Positions 16,251 to 25,593 are shown, numbered from the stretch's first letter. The stretch is 37,399 nucleotides of DNA from Salinibacillus kushneri (GCF_900111405.1 NZ_FOHJ01000017.1:1-37399), one strand, 5' to 3'. Translations and numbers: made by a program. The notes: a model not told the origin generated them from the letters alone.

Positions 16251-17630
16251 TTATTTTTTTCTTATATTTTTAAGTCTTTCTACGTAGCCTTCTTTATTGG
16301 TTTGACGGGAGCGAGCAATAGATAGTGCTTCTTCCGGAACATCTTTTGTAATGGTGGAACCCGCTGCTACGTATGCACCTTTTTCGATGGTAACTGGAGC
16401 TACAAGGTTGGAATTACAGCCGATAAATGCCCCATCTTCAATAACGGTTTTATGCTTATTTTCTCCATCATAGTTGACCGTTATCGTCCCGCATCCAATA
16501 TTAACCTCTTTACCAACCTCAGCATCACCTATATAACTTAGGTGAGACGCTTTACTTCCTTCGTCAAATACGGCCTTTTTCACTTCTACAAAGTTGCCGA
16601 TTTTCACATCATTTTTAATATCTGAGTCAGGCCTTATATGTGCAAATGGTCCAATTTTAACATGTTGCCCAATTTTACTGTCATGGGCTACACTTTGTTT
16701 AATGGCTGTTCCTGAACCAATTTCACAGTTTTTAATTTCTGTATTTGCACCAATAAAAGCGTCTGTTTTAATTACAGTTTTCCCCTCAATTGTACAGCCT
16801 GGCTCAATCACGACGTCTTGTTCTATCGTAACTTCAGGTCCAATATACGTATGTTCAGGATTAATGACTGTAACTCCGTTTCGCATATGCTTTTCATTGA
16901 TACGCTTTCGCATATGCTTTTCTGCACGGAATAATGCTACACGGTCATTTACCCCCATGGTTTCTGCAAAATCGCTTGTTTGGTAAGCTGTAATTTTTTC
17001 CCCTCGTGATTTTACGATTTCAATCACATCAGGTAAGTAATACTCACCTTGAACATTATCGTTTGAAACATTTTTCAACGCCTGAAAAAGCGCCTGATTA
17101 TCAAAGCAATATGTACCTGTATTTATTTCCTTAATAGCACGTTCTGCTTCGCTTGCATCTTTATGTTCAACAATTTTTTCTACTTCACCGGATTCATTTC
17201 GAACCACCCGGCCATAGCCTGTTGGGTCATCTGCTCCTGCTGTAAGAACAGAAACCTTTGCTTGTTCATTTTCATGGTGAGAAACGAAAGCCTCTAACGT
17301 TTCAGAAGTAAGTAAGGGGGTGTCTCCACAAACAACAAGTGTTGTTCCTTCCCTATTTCCCAGCATTTCCTCTGCTTGCATCACAGCATGCCCTGTACCG
17401 AGCTGCTCCTTTTGTATAACGAACTCGGTAGCATCACCAAGCTCATCCTTCACTTTCTCCGCTCCAAATCCAACTACGGTAATCAATTGACTTAACTGTA
17501 ACACATTTAGCTGATCCACCACATGCTGAACCATCGGCTTTCCACACACGGGGTGAAGTACTTTATATAAAGAGGACTTCATTCTTGTACCCTGACCAGC
17601 AGCTAACACCACTGCAAATCGTTCTGACAT
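16251..17630 (-). CDS. glmU: Bifunctional GlmU: glucosamine-1-phosphate acetyltransferase / UDP-GlcNAc pyrophosphorylase
   Basis: GlmU makes UDP-GlcNAc for peptidoglycan and teichoic acids. The 459-residue protein has the uridylyltransferase domain at 1-230 ([47 protein letters not shown]) and a left-handed beta-helix acetyltransferase domain at 250-459 with hexapeptide repeats ([47 protein letters not shown]). The ATG has GGAGGG 7 nt upstream. It leads glmU-prs. Confidence 0.97.
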   Translation of the reverse strand: MSERFAVVLAAGQGTRMKSSLYKVLHPVCGKPMVQHVVDQLNVLQLSQLITVVGFGAEKVKDELGDATEFVIQKEQLGTGHAVMQAEEMLGNREGTTLVVCGDTPLLTSETLEAFVSHHENEQAKVSVLTAGADDPTGYGRVVRNESGEVEKIVEHKDASEAERAIKEINTGTYCFDNQALFQALKNVSNDNVQGEYYLPDVIEIVKSRGEKITAYQTSDFAETMGVNDRVALFRAEKHMRKRINEKHMRNGVTVINPEHTYIGPEVTIEQDVVIEPGCTIEGKTVIKTDAFIGANTEIKNCEIGSGTAIKQSVAHDSKIGQHVKIGPFAHIRPDSDIKNDVKIGNFVEVKKAVFDEGSKASHLSYIGDAEVGKEVNIGCGTITVNYDGENKHKTVIEDGAFIGCNSNLVAPVTIEKGAYVAAGSTITKDVPEEALSIARSRQTNKEGYVERLKNIRKK

Positions 17631-18019
17631 TCAGTACCCTCCATCCACATTTCCTATAATAATTCTATAAATTAGTATGTATTGACTACCCCATATTATA
17701 GCAAATTATAGAACAAACATGAACTAAAAATAAACGCGGATAGGGCTTGATTCGGCACAGTTGTATAAATAAGTCCCTTGGAGTGGAACGCTGTTGACAG
17801 GTCATAAAAATAGCTTAAATTAACGAGGTTAACTGGATAAAATTGGATGATAAATTGTTTCTGGAGTACTAATCGCTTGGACTCGGTTAAAGATAAAATA
17901 GCGTGGATTTGAGGAACGTTTATTTATTAAACAGAAATTCGTCTGTTTCCTAAAGCAAAGCTAAAGTTGTTAAGCCTTTTTCTATTTAACCACTTTACAA
18001 GATCCCTAAAACAAGAAAG
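17631..18019. other. Intergenic region upstream of glmU
   Basis: Apart from the glmU promoter candidate near 17700, this interval holds only a small AAACAGA/TCTGTTT inverted repeat near 17931-17952. No coding frame is credible and no riboswitch fold is evident. Confidence 0.5.
17695..17723 (-). promoter_or_regulatory. Candidate glmU promoter with extended -10
   Basis: On the minus strand TTCATG (17723-17718), 17 bp, TATAAT (17700-17695), preceded by TGC to give the extended -10 TGCTATAAT. A second TATAAT lies ten bases upstream. Initiation would leave a leader of about 60 nt before glmU. Confidence 0.5.
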
Positions 18020-18045
18020 AAGCCTAATCGTAAAAGATTAGACTT
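18020..18045 (-). terminator. spoVG terminator
   Basis: On the minus strand AAGTCTAATC pairs with GATTAGGCTT (one G-T pair) around a 6 nt loop, followed by a CTTTCTTG tract. It lies about 14 nt after the spoVG stop. Confidence 0.75.
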
Positions 18046-18058
18046 CGCTTCGATTCAT

Positions 18059-18346
18059 TTAAGAGGCTCCTGCTTCTTCATATTCAACTTCTTCTCCTGC
18101 ACGATCATATTCTGCTAATACGGCATCCTGGATTTTTCCACGAGTGTTGGAGTTAATTGGATGTGCAATATCCCGAAATTCACCATCAGGAGTACGCTTG
18201 CTCGGCATCGCTACAAATAAACCATTGTTACCGTCAATGACACGAATATCGTGCACAACGAATTCTTGGTCCAAGGTAATTGATGCTATTGCCCGCATTC
18301 TTCCATCTGTATTGACGCGGCGTAATCTTACGTCAGTTACTTCCAT
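18059..18346 (-). CDS. spoVG: SpoVG, RNA-binding regulator
   Basis: SpoVG is a small conserved nucleic-acid-binding regulator that affects asymmetric septation and, in other Firmicutes, virulence and cell wall genes. The 95-residue protein (97 in B. subtilis) has the invariant core [52 protein letters not shown]-type start, then [15 protein letters not shown]. The ATG follows GGTGGTGAG. The gene stands alone between a sigma-H promoter and its terminator; B. subtilis has yabJ directly upstream, but none is found here. Confidence 0.97.
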   Translation of the reverse strand: MEVTDVRLRRVNTDGRMRAIASITLDQEFVVHDIRVIDGNNGLFVAMPSKRTPDGEFRDIAHPINSNTRGKIQDAVLAEYDRAGEEVEYEEAGAS

Positions 18347-18384
18347 TGTGTCTCACCACCTTTTCCCTTAGAACTTATTATGCA

Positions 18385-18413
18385 ATATTCCACAAATGGA
18401 CAAAAATTCCTTC
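18385..18413 (-). promoter_or_regulatory. Sigma-H promoter of spoVG
   Basis: GAAGGAATT (18413-18405), 11 bp, GTGGAATAT (18393-18385) on the minus strand fits the sigma-H consensus RNAGGAWWW-N11/12-RNNGAATWW at every position. An A/T-rich run lies just upstream, as in the classical spoVG promoter bound by AbrB, whose gene is at 28889. Confidence 0.85.
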
Positions 18414-18420
18414 CATTTTT

Positions 18421-18839
18421 TAAAAATTTTTTATAATTTTTAACGGAAAACATATAACAATTGTTCACAGAAATGTATCCGCTTACTAAAAAACTCCTAT
18501 GTATTTTGTATAAATTGGTTTTTATACAGACTTTTTTTACATTTGGCTCCGTTAAACATGGGTATTGATTTGCGTCCAATCAACTTGGTCGAAAACTCAA
18601 CAATAAGCTTTAACACTGCCTTATATTTTAATGCTCTTTCACTAAAGATTGTTGCCTTTGACCATTATGTAAGGATGAGCTAAAGAGGAAAACAGGACTC
18701 ACTGTACGGGGACAATCCACCCTTGTCACGCCTTTCGTCCATTACTATGGTCTAGCTGTACCTTCCTATCCTATTTTTTAGAGTCTCACCTATTTCCCTT
18801 TGCTTTAGTTAAAGAACATTCTTTTCGTAAACAGTCTTG
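18421..18839. other. Intergenic gap between purR and spoVG, no yabJ
   Basis: No RidA/YabJ-like frame (about 125 codons) is present in any frame; the longest open frame, 80 codons at 18337-18579, runs through the spoVG promoter and has no protein-like composition. No strong purR terminator is visible. Confidence 0.7.
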
Positions 18840-19655
18840 TTAAAGAGGAAAATAATTTCCCTTAATAGCTTCAATTTTTTGTGCTTTAATATCTACATCC
18901 TGAATTTTTATCAATGAAACATAGTCATCTACAACTCGTTCTTCTTCCTCATCCTCCGCTTCCGCTAAAACACCAATCCCTTGTACATTGGCATTAAACT
19001 CGTCTAAAAGGCTTTGCATTCCGGTTATTGTTCCTCCAGCCTTCATAAAATCATCAATAATACAAACATTAGCCCCTTCTGGCAGGCTACGTTTGGATAA
19101 TACCATCGTTTGAATTTTTCGTGACGAACCGGAAACATAATTAATGCTAACTGTAGAGCCCTCTGTAACTTTCGGGTCCCTTCTTACAATAATGACGGGT
19201 ACATTTAACACATTAGCTGTCGCGTATGCTAGCGGGATTCCTTTTGTGGCTACAGTTACGATATAATCAATCTCCTTGTCCGCAAAAGCTGTGGCAAAAA
19301 TTTTACCTACATTCCGAATAAGTTCAGGATCCCCTAATAAATCACTCATATATAAATATCCGCCTGGCAGAATACGCTCTGGATCCTCCAATTGATTACA
19401 CAATTCTAGAATAAATTGTTCACTGTTTTTATTTGAAAATAATGGAATATATTTCACTCCGCCAGCTGCACCTGCAACTGTTTCAAGCTTTCCAATGCCC
19501 TGAGATTGAAATATTTGGTCTACAATATCTAAGTCTTCACTTATAGACGACTTGGCTGCATCATACTGCTCCGAAAAAAACGGCAAAGAAACAAGTTTTC
19601 TCGGATGATTTAATAAATAATTAGTCATTGCCACAAGTCTTTCACTTCTTTTCAC
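18840..19655 (-). CDS. purR: Purine operon repressor PurR
   Basis: PurR binds PurBox DNA and represses purine synthesis and salvage genes; PRPP lifts repression. The 271-residue protein has a winged-helix N-terminus at 1-75 (RSERLVAMTNYLLNHPRKLVSLPFFSEQYDAAKSSISEDL) and a phosphoribosyltransferase-like domain with the PRPP loop NVCIIDDFMKAGGTITGM near residue 200 and TEGSTVSINYVSGSS. It is 14 residues shorter than in B. subtilis, with the loss at the C-terminus. The GTG start has GGGGTG upstream. It sits behind ispE but has its own promoter with PurBox-like sites. Confidence 0.95.
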   Translation of the reverse strand: MKRSERLVAMTNYLLNHPRKLVSLPFFSEQYDAAKSSISEDLDIVDQIFQSQGIGKLETVAGAAGGVKYIPLFSNKNSEQFILELCNQLEDPERILPGGYLYMSDLLGDPELIRNVGKIFATAFADKEIDYIVTVATKGIPLAYATANVLNVPVIIVRRDPKVTEGSTVSINYVSGSSRKIQTMVLSKRSLPEGANVCIIDDFMKAGGTITGMQSLLDEFNANVQGIGVLAEAEDEEEERVVDDYVSLIKIQDVDIKAQKIEAIKGNYFPL

Positions 19656-19666
19656 AGCTCACACCC

Positions 19667-19718
19667 CATAATCCGAACTATTATACCTGAATATTACATC
19701 TTTATACGGATTTGTCAA
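19667..19718 (-). promoter_or_regulatory. purR promoter with autoregulatory PurBox pair
   Basis: On the minus strand TTGACA (19718-19713), 16 bp, TAATAT (19696-19691). Two PurBox-like sites face each other: AAATCCGTATAAA (19713-19701), with CCGTAT matching CCGAAC at four of six, and on the plus strand TAATCCGAACTAT around 19669-19681 with an exact CCGAAC core. PurR is known to repress its own gene in B. subtilis. Confidence 0.65.
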
Positions 19719-19723
19719 CCCTT

Positions 19724-20572
19724 TTAGCCTAACATTCGTACAACATACACATCTTCACAAAAGCCTCTTAAACTGTTATAAATTCGTTCCGCCCTTGATT
19801 CCTTCTGTGTAAGACCGAATATAGTAGGACCGCTTCCACTCATGAGTACATTATCGGCACCAGATTTCAGCATCTGGTATTTCATCCATTTTACTTCTGG
19901 ATGCGTATCCATGGTAACAGCCTCTAAAACATTGGCTAATCTCTGACAAACCGTTGGATAATGACGGTCTTTAATCGCCTGAATCATATCATTTGTATTA
20001 ACATTATTCATATGATCGGCTGTTAGCTTCTCATAAATGGTTCGTGTTGATATACCGATTGACGGCTTAGCTAACACTACCCAGCAATTTGGGGGCGATG
20101 GTAATGGTTTGATTTTTTCACCTCTGCCTGTTGCCAAGGCTGTACCACCATAAACACAAAATGCTACATCAGAACCAATTTCCGCTCCCATTTCAGCTAA
20201 TTGTTCCTGGGATAAATGTAAATCCCATAATTGATTTAAACCTCTTAATACAGCAGCCGCATCACTGCTTCCGCCAGCAAGTCCGGCAGCTACTGGTATT
20301 TGCTTATATATGGAGATTTGAACTCCTTTTGTTATATTAAATTTATCTTTAACTTTTTCAGCTGCCTGATAAGCTAAATTCCGGTAATCATCGGGTACAA
20401 ATCGTTTTTCAGACTGAATGAGTATAGTGTTTTCCTCCAACTCTGTAATCTGAATCTGATCAAATAAGTCAACAGTGGTCATAATCATTTCCACTTCATG
20501 ATATCCATCTTCACGTTTATGTAAAACATCCAGTGTTAAGTTTATTTTAGCGGGAGCCTTTTCTACAATCAT
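19724..20572 (-). CDS. ispE: 4-diphosphocytidyl-2-C-methyl-D-erythritol kinase
   Basis: IspE phosphorylates CDP-ME in the MEP isoprenoid pathway. The 282-residue GHMP kinase shows [28 protein letters not shown] at the start, the ATP loop [20 protein letters not shown] near residue 95, and the third GHMP motif [12 protein letters not shown] near 250. The ATG follows AGGTGAGAGC. It lies upstream of purR and is transcribed away from sspF, which here faces the other way. Confidence 0.96.
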   Translation of the reverse strand: MIVEKAPAKINLTLDVLHKREDGYHEVEMIMTTVDLFDQIQITELEENTILIQSEKRFVPDDYRNLAYQAAEKVKDKFNITKGVQISIYKQIPVAAGLAGGSSDAAAVLRGLNQLWDLHLSQEQLAEMGAEIGSDVAFCVYGGTALATGRGEKIKPLPSPPNCWVVLAKPSIGISTRTIYEKLTADHMNNVNTNDMIQAIKDRHYPTVCQRLANVLEAVTMDTHPEVKWMKYQMLKSGADNVLMSGSGPTIFGLTQKESRAERIYNSLRGFCEDVYVVRMLG

Positions 20573-20758
20573 GCTCTCACCTGCACTTTCTCACGTATCT
20601 TATAGTCCTTCAAATTGTAACATAACATGGGAAAGCTTGGCGATATAGCCTTGACACCGCAGGAATTATAACCAATTATTAACTCCTATTGTTTTTTTAA
20701 TCTGTGGGAAAATAAGCATGTCGTAAAAACTTTTGATCTTCGAAAGGGGCTGGATACC

Positions 20759-20947
20759 TTGGGTAGACGAAGAGGGATAATGTCAGACCAGTTTAAAGAA
20801 GAGATTGCAAAGGATTTAGGTTTTTACGACACCGTACAGAAAGAAGGATGGGGCGGCATTCGAGCAAGGGATGCTGGAAACATGGTAAAAAGAGCAATTG
20901 AAATGGCAGAGGATCAGCTTACGAACGAAAACAAGGACAGGTCATAA
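20759..20947 (+). CDS. sspF: Alpha/beta-type small acid-soluble spore protein SspF
   Basis: SspF is a forespore DNA-coating SASP relative. The 62-residue product has the typical start [25 protein letters not shown] followed by [20 protein letters not shown], including the SASP pattern GG.R...AG.MVK. The start is TTG at 20759, with AAAGGGG 9 nt upstream; it gives the exact family N-terminus. It lies on the plus strand, opposite to ispE and veg, whereas B. subtilis has all three in one direction. No clean sigma-G promoter could be made out upstream. The stop codon sits in the loop of a perfect hairpin. Confidence 0.93.
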   Translation: MGRRRGIMSDQFKEEIAKDLGFYDTVQKEGWGGIRARDAGNMVKRAIEMAEDQLTNENKDRS

Positions 20948-20960
20948 GACCTGTCCTTGT
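20931..20960 (+). terminator. Hairpin enclosing the sspF stop codon
   Basis: ACAAGGACAGGTC (20931-20943) and GACCTGTCCTTGT (20948-20960) are perfect 13 bp arms around ATAA, which contains the TAA stop. The following bases (CTGTATGTATC) are not a clear T tract, so it may act as a stabilising 3' end or a weak terminator. Confidence 0.65.
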
Positions 20961-21017
20961 CTGTATGTATCGAAGTGATTGAAACAAAAACGTAAAGCGC
21001 GTATAAAAAAGCAAAAA

Positions 21018-21038
21018 GCAGTAAACGATGTTTACTGC
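21018..21038 (-). terminator. veg terminator
   Basis: GCAGTAAAC/GTTTACTGC with a 3 nt loop; on the minus strand it is followed by TTTTTGCTTTTTT. It lies 4 nt behind the veg stop. Confidence 0.9.
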
Positions 21039-21042
21039 CTCC

Positions 21043-21297
21043 TTAAGCCATTTTACTTAAATCATCAACAAATGATAATTCAACAGTCTCCGTTAATACA
21101 TCAGCATAGCTGTAAGATACCCGCTCAAAAGAATTTTCATCTTGATCCAGTTCAACGATGAAAACAGCTGGATATGTTTCAGCTAAAATACCACTACGTT
21201 TGATGGTCTTTCTACGGCCACCATTTGCTTTTAATGTCAACCTTTTCCCAATACGTCCATCAAGTATTTGCTTAATTTCCGCTAATGTTTTTGGCAA
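21043..21297 (-). CDS. veg: Veg protein (biofilm regulator)
   Basis: Veg is a small, abundant protein reported to promote biofilm gene expression by countering SinR in B. subtilis; its biochemical action is not fully known. The 84-residue product carries the family block [27 protein letters not shown] and [24 protein letters not shown]. The start is taken as TTG at 21297 ([10 protein letters not shown], matching MAKTLSDIK); a GTG five codons upstream lies on the AGGTGGAG ribosome-binding site. Two strong tandem promoters drive it. Confidence 0.92.
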   Translation of the reverse strand: MPKTLAEIKQILDGRIGKRLTLKANGGRRKTIKRSGILAETYPAVFIVELDQDENSFERVSYSYADVLTETVELSFVDDLSKMA

Positions 21298-21320
21298 TGC
21301 ACTCCACCTCACTGTTCATA

Positions 21321-21349
21321 ATAATAACACAAACAACGCTTTCAGTCAA
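21321..21349 (-). promoter_or_regulatory. veg proximal sigma-A promoter
   Basis: TTGACT (21349-21344), 17 bp, TATTAT (21326-21321) on the minus strand. Initiation near 21314 would leave a leader of only about 17 nt, with the AGGTGGAG site almost at the 5' end. Confidence 0.75.
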
Positions 21350-21361
21350 ATAAAATCTTAC

Positions 21362-21391
21362 ATTATATCAGCTATCTGTTGTCTATGTCAA
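21362..21391 (-). promoter_or_regulatory. veg distal sigma-A promoter
   Basis: TTGACA (21391-21386), 18 bp, TATAAT (21367-21362) on the minus strand, both hexamers exact. Tandem veg promoters are also known in B. subtilis, where they are among the strongest vegetative promoters. Confidence 0.8.
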
Positions 21392-21508
21392 CGCAAAAAA
21401 TGTATTCCTCCTTATTTTCCCGAAAATATAAATAAAAATGCATAAAAAATACAATTATTCGACTTTACTATACATTTATAGACTTATTATGCATTTCACC
21501 ATTTTCAC

Positions 21509-22393
21509 CTAAAAGGGACGAATATCTTCATCTTCACTATCCTCAGAAAATGGCATCCCTGTTCGAAATAATCCTTTCGTTTCGACTCCGCCTATACCTT
21601 TTTCTCCCGTTAACGTATTACGAAGGACATCCCATACTTGAATATGATCCATAAAGGATGTAAAACCAATTTTGGCCGCAATATAAACTGGATCTAATGC
21701 ATGAATATTTATTCTCGAAGGTGAACTGGCAAAATTAGCTCCAGCACGAATTAACGATTCAAAGTGTGATTGACATGCCCCGGCAAAAATGACCAGCTGA
21801 TCTAAATGAGGCATATACTCCCGCGCTTTTCGAACCGTTTCTGTAAAGTATTTTGAATGACGATACGCTCTTAAATCCTTTTTATCCCCCTTGTTTTTAG
21901 AAAAAGAATCATGTCCAGTAATCACAATCATATCCGGTTGGACCTTTTTTAATAGAGGCTGGATTTCATTTGGCATTTCCTTCTCATGTACATGAACGCC
22001 ATGTACTTGTAGTCCTAAACGCTGATATAAATGAATACACTTTTTCAGAAAGATTGGATCGCCGTCTATGTGCAGAATTCTGGGAGGTATTTGGAAGTGT
22101 TTAATTTCGGTGTTATATCCACTGGAGACTTCATAATCTCTTTTTTTACGCATTAATTGGTAATCCTGTCTGAATAAACGAAAAGAATAATCTTCTTTTT
22201 CCTTTTCTGCCTTTTTTCTTCTTGTGAGCTCTTCACGTTTTACTTTCACTAAGTCATCGGGTGCAGCATCTGCCTCTAGACGATATTCTTCACCATAAAG
22301 CTTAACCAATTGCTCTTCAACTGACTGCACACGAAACAATAAATCATGCTGATGAGAAATTCTTGTCACAATGTCACCTTTTTGCCAACTCAT
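21509..22393 (-). CDS. yabG: Sporulation-specific protease YabG
   Basis: YabG is a cysteine-type protease of the mother cell that trims spore coat proteins such as SpoIVA and SafA. The 294-residue product (290 in B. subtilis) begins MSWQKGDIVTRISHQHDLLFRVQSV, a small SH3-like segment, and has the family core RILHIDGDPIFLKKCIHLYQ, DMIVITGHDSFSKNKGD and VIFAGACQSHFESLIRAGANFASSP, where the His of GHDS and the Cys of GACQSH are the likely catalytic pair. The ATG follows GAGGAGG at 8 nt. It is a single-gene unit between rsmA and veg. Confidence 0.93.
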   Translation of the reverse strand: MSWQKGDIVTRISHQHDLLFRVQSVEEQLVKLYGEEYRLEADAAPDDLVKVKREELTRRKKAEKEKEDYSFRLFRQDYQLMRKKRDYEVSSGYNTEIKHFQIPPRILHIDGDPIFLKKCIHLYQRLGLQVHGVHVHEKEMPNEIQPLLKKVQPDMIVITGHDSFSKNKGDKKDLRAYRHSKYFTETVRKAREYMPHLDQLVIFAGACQSHFESLIRAGANFASSPSRINIHALDPVYIAAKIGFTSFMDHIQVWDVLRNTLTGEKGIGGVETKGLFRTGMPFSEDSEDEDIRPF

Positions 22394-22498
22394 AACTGAA
22401 TCCTCCTCAAAATAAACGCGAACTCCTACAATAGCTTATTTCAAGGTAAATAAACGTGTGACATTTATCTTAAATCCGTCATAAATACCTAATAAAAA

Positions 22499-22634
22499 AG
22501 CTGGGACCATGTTTTTTTAAAGGAAAAAACGAACGAAATCAAAATGATGGATGCTGCAAAAACCCGCTCCGGTATACTTCACTAAAATCGTTCGTTGTTC
22601 TCCTTTGAATTTCGTCTTTGTTATGTCCCAACCT
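22499..22634 (-). repeat. 135 bp structured intergenic element behind rsmA
   Basis: On the minus strand AGGTTGGGAC (22634-22625) pairs with GTCCCAGCTT (ending near 22498, two wobble pairs), and inside it a second pair, AACGAACGA facing TCGTTCGTT (about 22528-22536 and 22588-22596), flanked by AAAGGA/TCCTTT, closes a loop of about 50 nt. A run of T follows the outer arm, so the whole could end the rnmV-rsmA transcript. The nested layout looks like a mobile intergenic repeat rather than a plain terminator. Confidence 0.65.
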
Positions 22635-22649
22635 TGTTTAAAAAAGTAT

Positions 22650-23531
<882 letters not shown>

Positions 23532-24080
23532 TTATTGTTCCTCCCGAAATATCTCTTCCATAGCTGATGTAAAGTCAGATCTGGTAACCTGAAACATATT
23601 CAGACGTTTTTCCAGCTGCTTAGCATTTGTAAATCCTATACTTAGTTTGTCTCCTAATTTCCTTCTCCTATCACTAGCATTTGGATTCCCAACGAGCCCG
23701 AATTCAAGCAGATCCTCTTTCGTAAAAATATCCTCAGGCTTCTCGGTCAATTCATAAACATGGTTTAAAGCCTTTTGAATCGCTTCGGGGGAGGCGTGTT
23801 CAATCCCCAGGCCTTTTGAATTTATAGCCTCATTTCTTGGTAAAAAGGCATGCTTACAACCCGGAACAGCTTCTTCTATGATGCTTCGGATACGCTGTCC
23901 GGGATAATCAGGATCCGTAAAAATAATAATTCCTCGTTTTTCCTGAGCATGCTTAATTTGTTTTAAGGTCGACTTATTTATAGCTGATCCATTCGTTTCA
24001 ATTGTATCTGCATTTACTGCTCTCTTTACAGCTGTAGTATCATCTTTACCTTCTACGACAATGATTTCCTTGATGTGCAC
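23532..24080 (-). CDS. rnmV: Ribonuclease M5
   Basis: RNase M5 cuts 5S rRNA precursor to its mature ends with help from ribosomal protein L18. The 182-residue enzyme is a Toprim protein: the acidic residues in IIVVEGKDDTTAVKRAV and IIIFTDPDYPGQRIRS are the metal ligands, and GCKHAFLPRNEA and GNPNASDRRRKLGDKLSIG follow. The start is GTG with AGGAGG 9 nt upstream. It precedes rsmA with no gap, so two rRNA-maturation enzymes are co-expressed. A 5S rRNA gene is in the same window. Confidence 0.95.
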   Translation of the reverse strand: MHIKEIIVVEGKDDTTAVKRAVNADTIETNGSAINKSTLKQIKHAQEKRGIIIFTDPDYPGQRIRSIIEEAVPGCKHAFLPRNEAINSKGLGIEHASPEAIQKALNHVYELTEKPEDIFTKEDLLEFGLVGNPNASDRRRKLGDKLSIGFTNAKQLEKRLNMFQVTRSDFTSAMEEIFREEQ

Positions 24081-24154
24081 GCTACTTATCCTCCTGTAAA
24101 GTGAAACTTGTAAAACCTTTACTATTTATTAAGAATAAAGGTTTTTCACGCAAA

Positions 24155-24180
24155 AGAAAAGACAGAGGTGATATCCTCTG
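24155..24180 (-). terminator. yabE terminator
   Basis: CAGAGG and CCTCTG (24163-24168, 24175-24180) close a 6 nt loop; on the minus strand TCTTTTCTTTTG follows. A second inverted repeat, AAAACCTTTA/TAAAGGTTTT at 24112-24145, lies between this and rnmV. Confidence 0.7.
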
Positions 24181-24181
24181 C

Positions 24182-25390
24182 CTATTTATAAACCTTTACT
24201 TTGACTTGTTGGTGTCCATAACCACCGTTATACTTACTGGAATGTTTAAATAAATCGATTCGATTTCCTTTAATCGCTCCACCAGTATCACCAGCTACAG
24301 CATAGCCATAACCTTCAACCCAGACTTTTGATCCTAATGGAATCACATTTGGATCGACAGCCACGACTTTTTTCCCTGGTGAGTTACGGAGATCAATACC
24401 GGTTGAGGTTACACCGCTACATCCATTACATTTTTCTGTATAAACGGTTGCGGTCATCATATACTCTTCAGCCACCTCACCATTATCACCACGGGATACA
24501 GTTTGGGTTGGTTCTGATGTTTCTGTTTTTGTACCCATAGCTACGATTTGGTCCTGACTCTCTTTTTCCACTTGTTTGTCAATAAGTTCACGATCAACTT
24601 CTTCACCGTTTTCCAAGGTAACTTCATAGCGCTTTGTGACAAGGCCTTCTTGACCTTCCTGAATGACTTTTCGTTTTCCTTTTGTTATCGAGTCGTCGCT
24701 TTTGGTTGTTGTACTATAATCAACACTCTCTTTTACAACATCCTCTACAACTTCTACTCTCGTAATATCAACCGAATCACTTTTTGCAATTAATTGATCC
24801 TTTTTCTGCTTTAAGCGATCATTTTTATCCAGTTTAATGTCTTTTTGTTTTAGTAATTCTCCAATTGTTTCAGCAGTTGTCCAGACTTTTTTCTCGTCAC
24901 CGCCATCATTTAACGTAATTTGGTATGCCTTATCTATTTCAACTTCTAAGCCTTCTTTAATTTCTTCTGATTTTTCAGCTGAAAGTTTATCATGAGAATT
25001 TAACTCAATGTTTTCTTCCTTTAAAAACTCACCAATTGTCTGCGCAGTCGTATAATATTGATTAGAATCATTTTCTACCGTTAGCGTTATTTGTTTTGCC
25101 ATCGTATAGGCTATTTCCATTCCTTGTTTTATATTTTCGTTCTTTTTAGGATGTATTTCATCGTAATCTGTTACTTGTATATTTCTATTATTTAGTAATT
25201 CTTCTACTGTGTCTGCGTGTGTACGAACTGATTGCTCTTCACCATTGATGGCTAGAACAACATCTTTTTTCGTTGTTTCATAGACTAATATCCCTAGTGA
25301 GGCAACGAGTACAATAGCACTGGCTGCAATCATGATCATCTTCTTTGAATGCTTCACGAAGGATGATGCACGATTTAAAAGGTTTCGCAT
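24182..25390 (-). CDS. yabE: YabE: surface protein with DUF348, G5 and 3D domains
   Basis: A predicted cell-wall-active protein related in layout to Rpf/Sps muralytic factors. From the ATG at 25390 (402 residues) there is a membrane anchor or uncleaved signal at about 18-38 (MIMIAASAIVLVASLGILVYE), three DUF348 repeats of about 55 residues (each with a VRTHADTVEELLNNRNI-like line), a G5 domain near 205-290 and a C-terminal 3D domain (MMTATVYTEKCNGCSGVTSTGIDL, VDPNVIPLGSKVWVEGYG, GDTGGAIKGNRIDLF) with the three aspartates. AAGGAGG is 11 nt before this ATG, so the longer frame to 25450 is unlikely. Loss of residues is not evident. Confidence 0.93.
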   Translation of the reverse strand: MRNLLNRASSFVKHSKKMIMIAASAIVLVASLGILVYETTKKDVVLAINGEEQSVRTHADTVEELLNNRNIQVTDYDEIHPKKNENIKQGMEIAYTMAKQITLTVENDSNQYYTTAQTIGEFLKEENIELNSHDKLSAEKSEEIKEGLEVEIDKAYQITLNDGGDEKKVWTTAETIGELLKQKDIKLDKNDRLKQKKDQLIAKSDSVDITRVEVVEDVVKESVDYSTTTKSDDSITKGKRKVIQEGQEGLVTKRYEVTLENGEEVDRELIDKQVEKESQDQIVAMGTKTETSEPTQTVSRGDNGEVAEEYMMTATVYTEKCNGCSGVTSTGIDLRNSPGKKVVAVDPNVIPLGSKVWVEGYGYAVAGDTGGAIKGNRIDLFKHSSKYNGGYGHQQVKVKVYK

Positions 25391-25465
25391 TTCCACTTTT
25401 TCCTCCTTTTGTACGCAGTTAATGAAGTTTACTACATACAAAGTTGTCAAACACTAAAAGTCTAG

Positions 25466-25508
25466 TAAAAAAATTTAAGGAGCCAAACTTGTGCTTGACT
25501 CCTTAAAT
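25466..25508 (-). terminator. tatD terminator
   Basis: A hairpin at 25473-25508 with outer arms TTTAAGGAG/CTCCTTAAA and a partial inner TCAA/TTGG pairing; on the minus strand TTTTTTT follows. It lies about 85 nt behind tatD. Confidence 0.8.
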
Positions 25509-25593
25509 ATTATTGGTTTTTCTATTATTTTTAAACACCTTTGGAGGTTTTTTAATGGAACTGTAATAAAAAAAGGGACTTTGTAACATTTTT

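Noticed and set aside
16594-16986. 130-codon plus-strand frame inside glmU
   Set aside because: Antisense to the hexapeptide repeats of GlmU, whose periodic codons leave the opposite strand open.
18337-18579. 80-codon frame upstream of spoVG
   Set aside because: It contains the spoVG sigma-H promoter and has no resemblance to YabJ or any family I know.
20690-20758. Sigma-G promoter for sspF
   Set aside because: GCATG near 20717 could be a -35, but no CATNHTA-like -10 lies at 15-18 bp; not strong enough to list.
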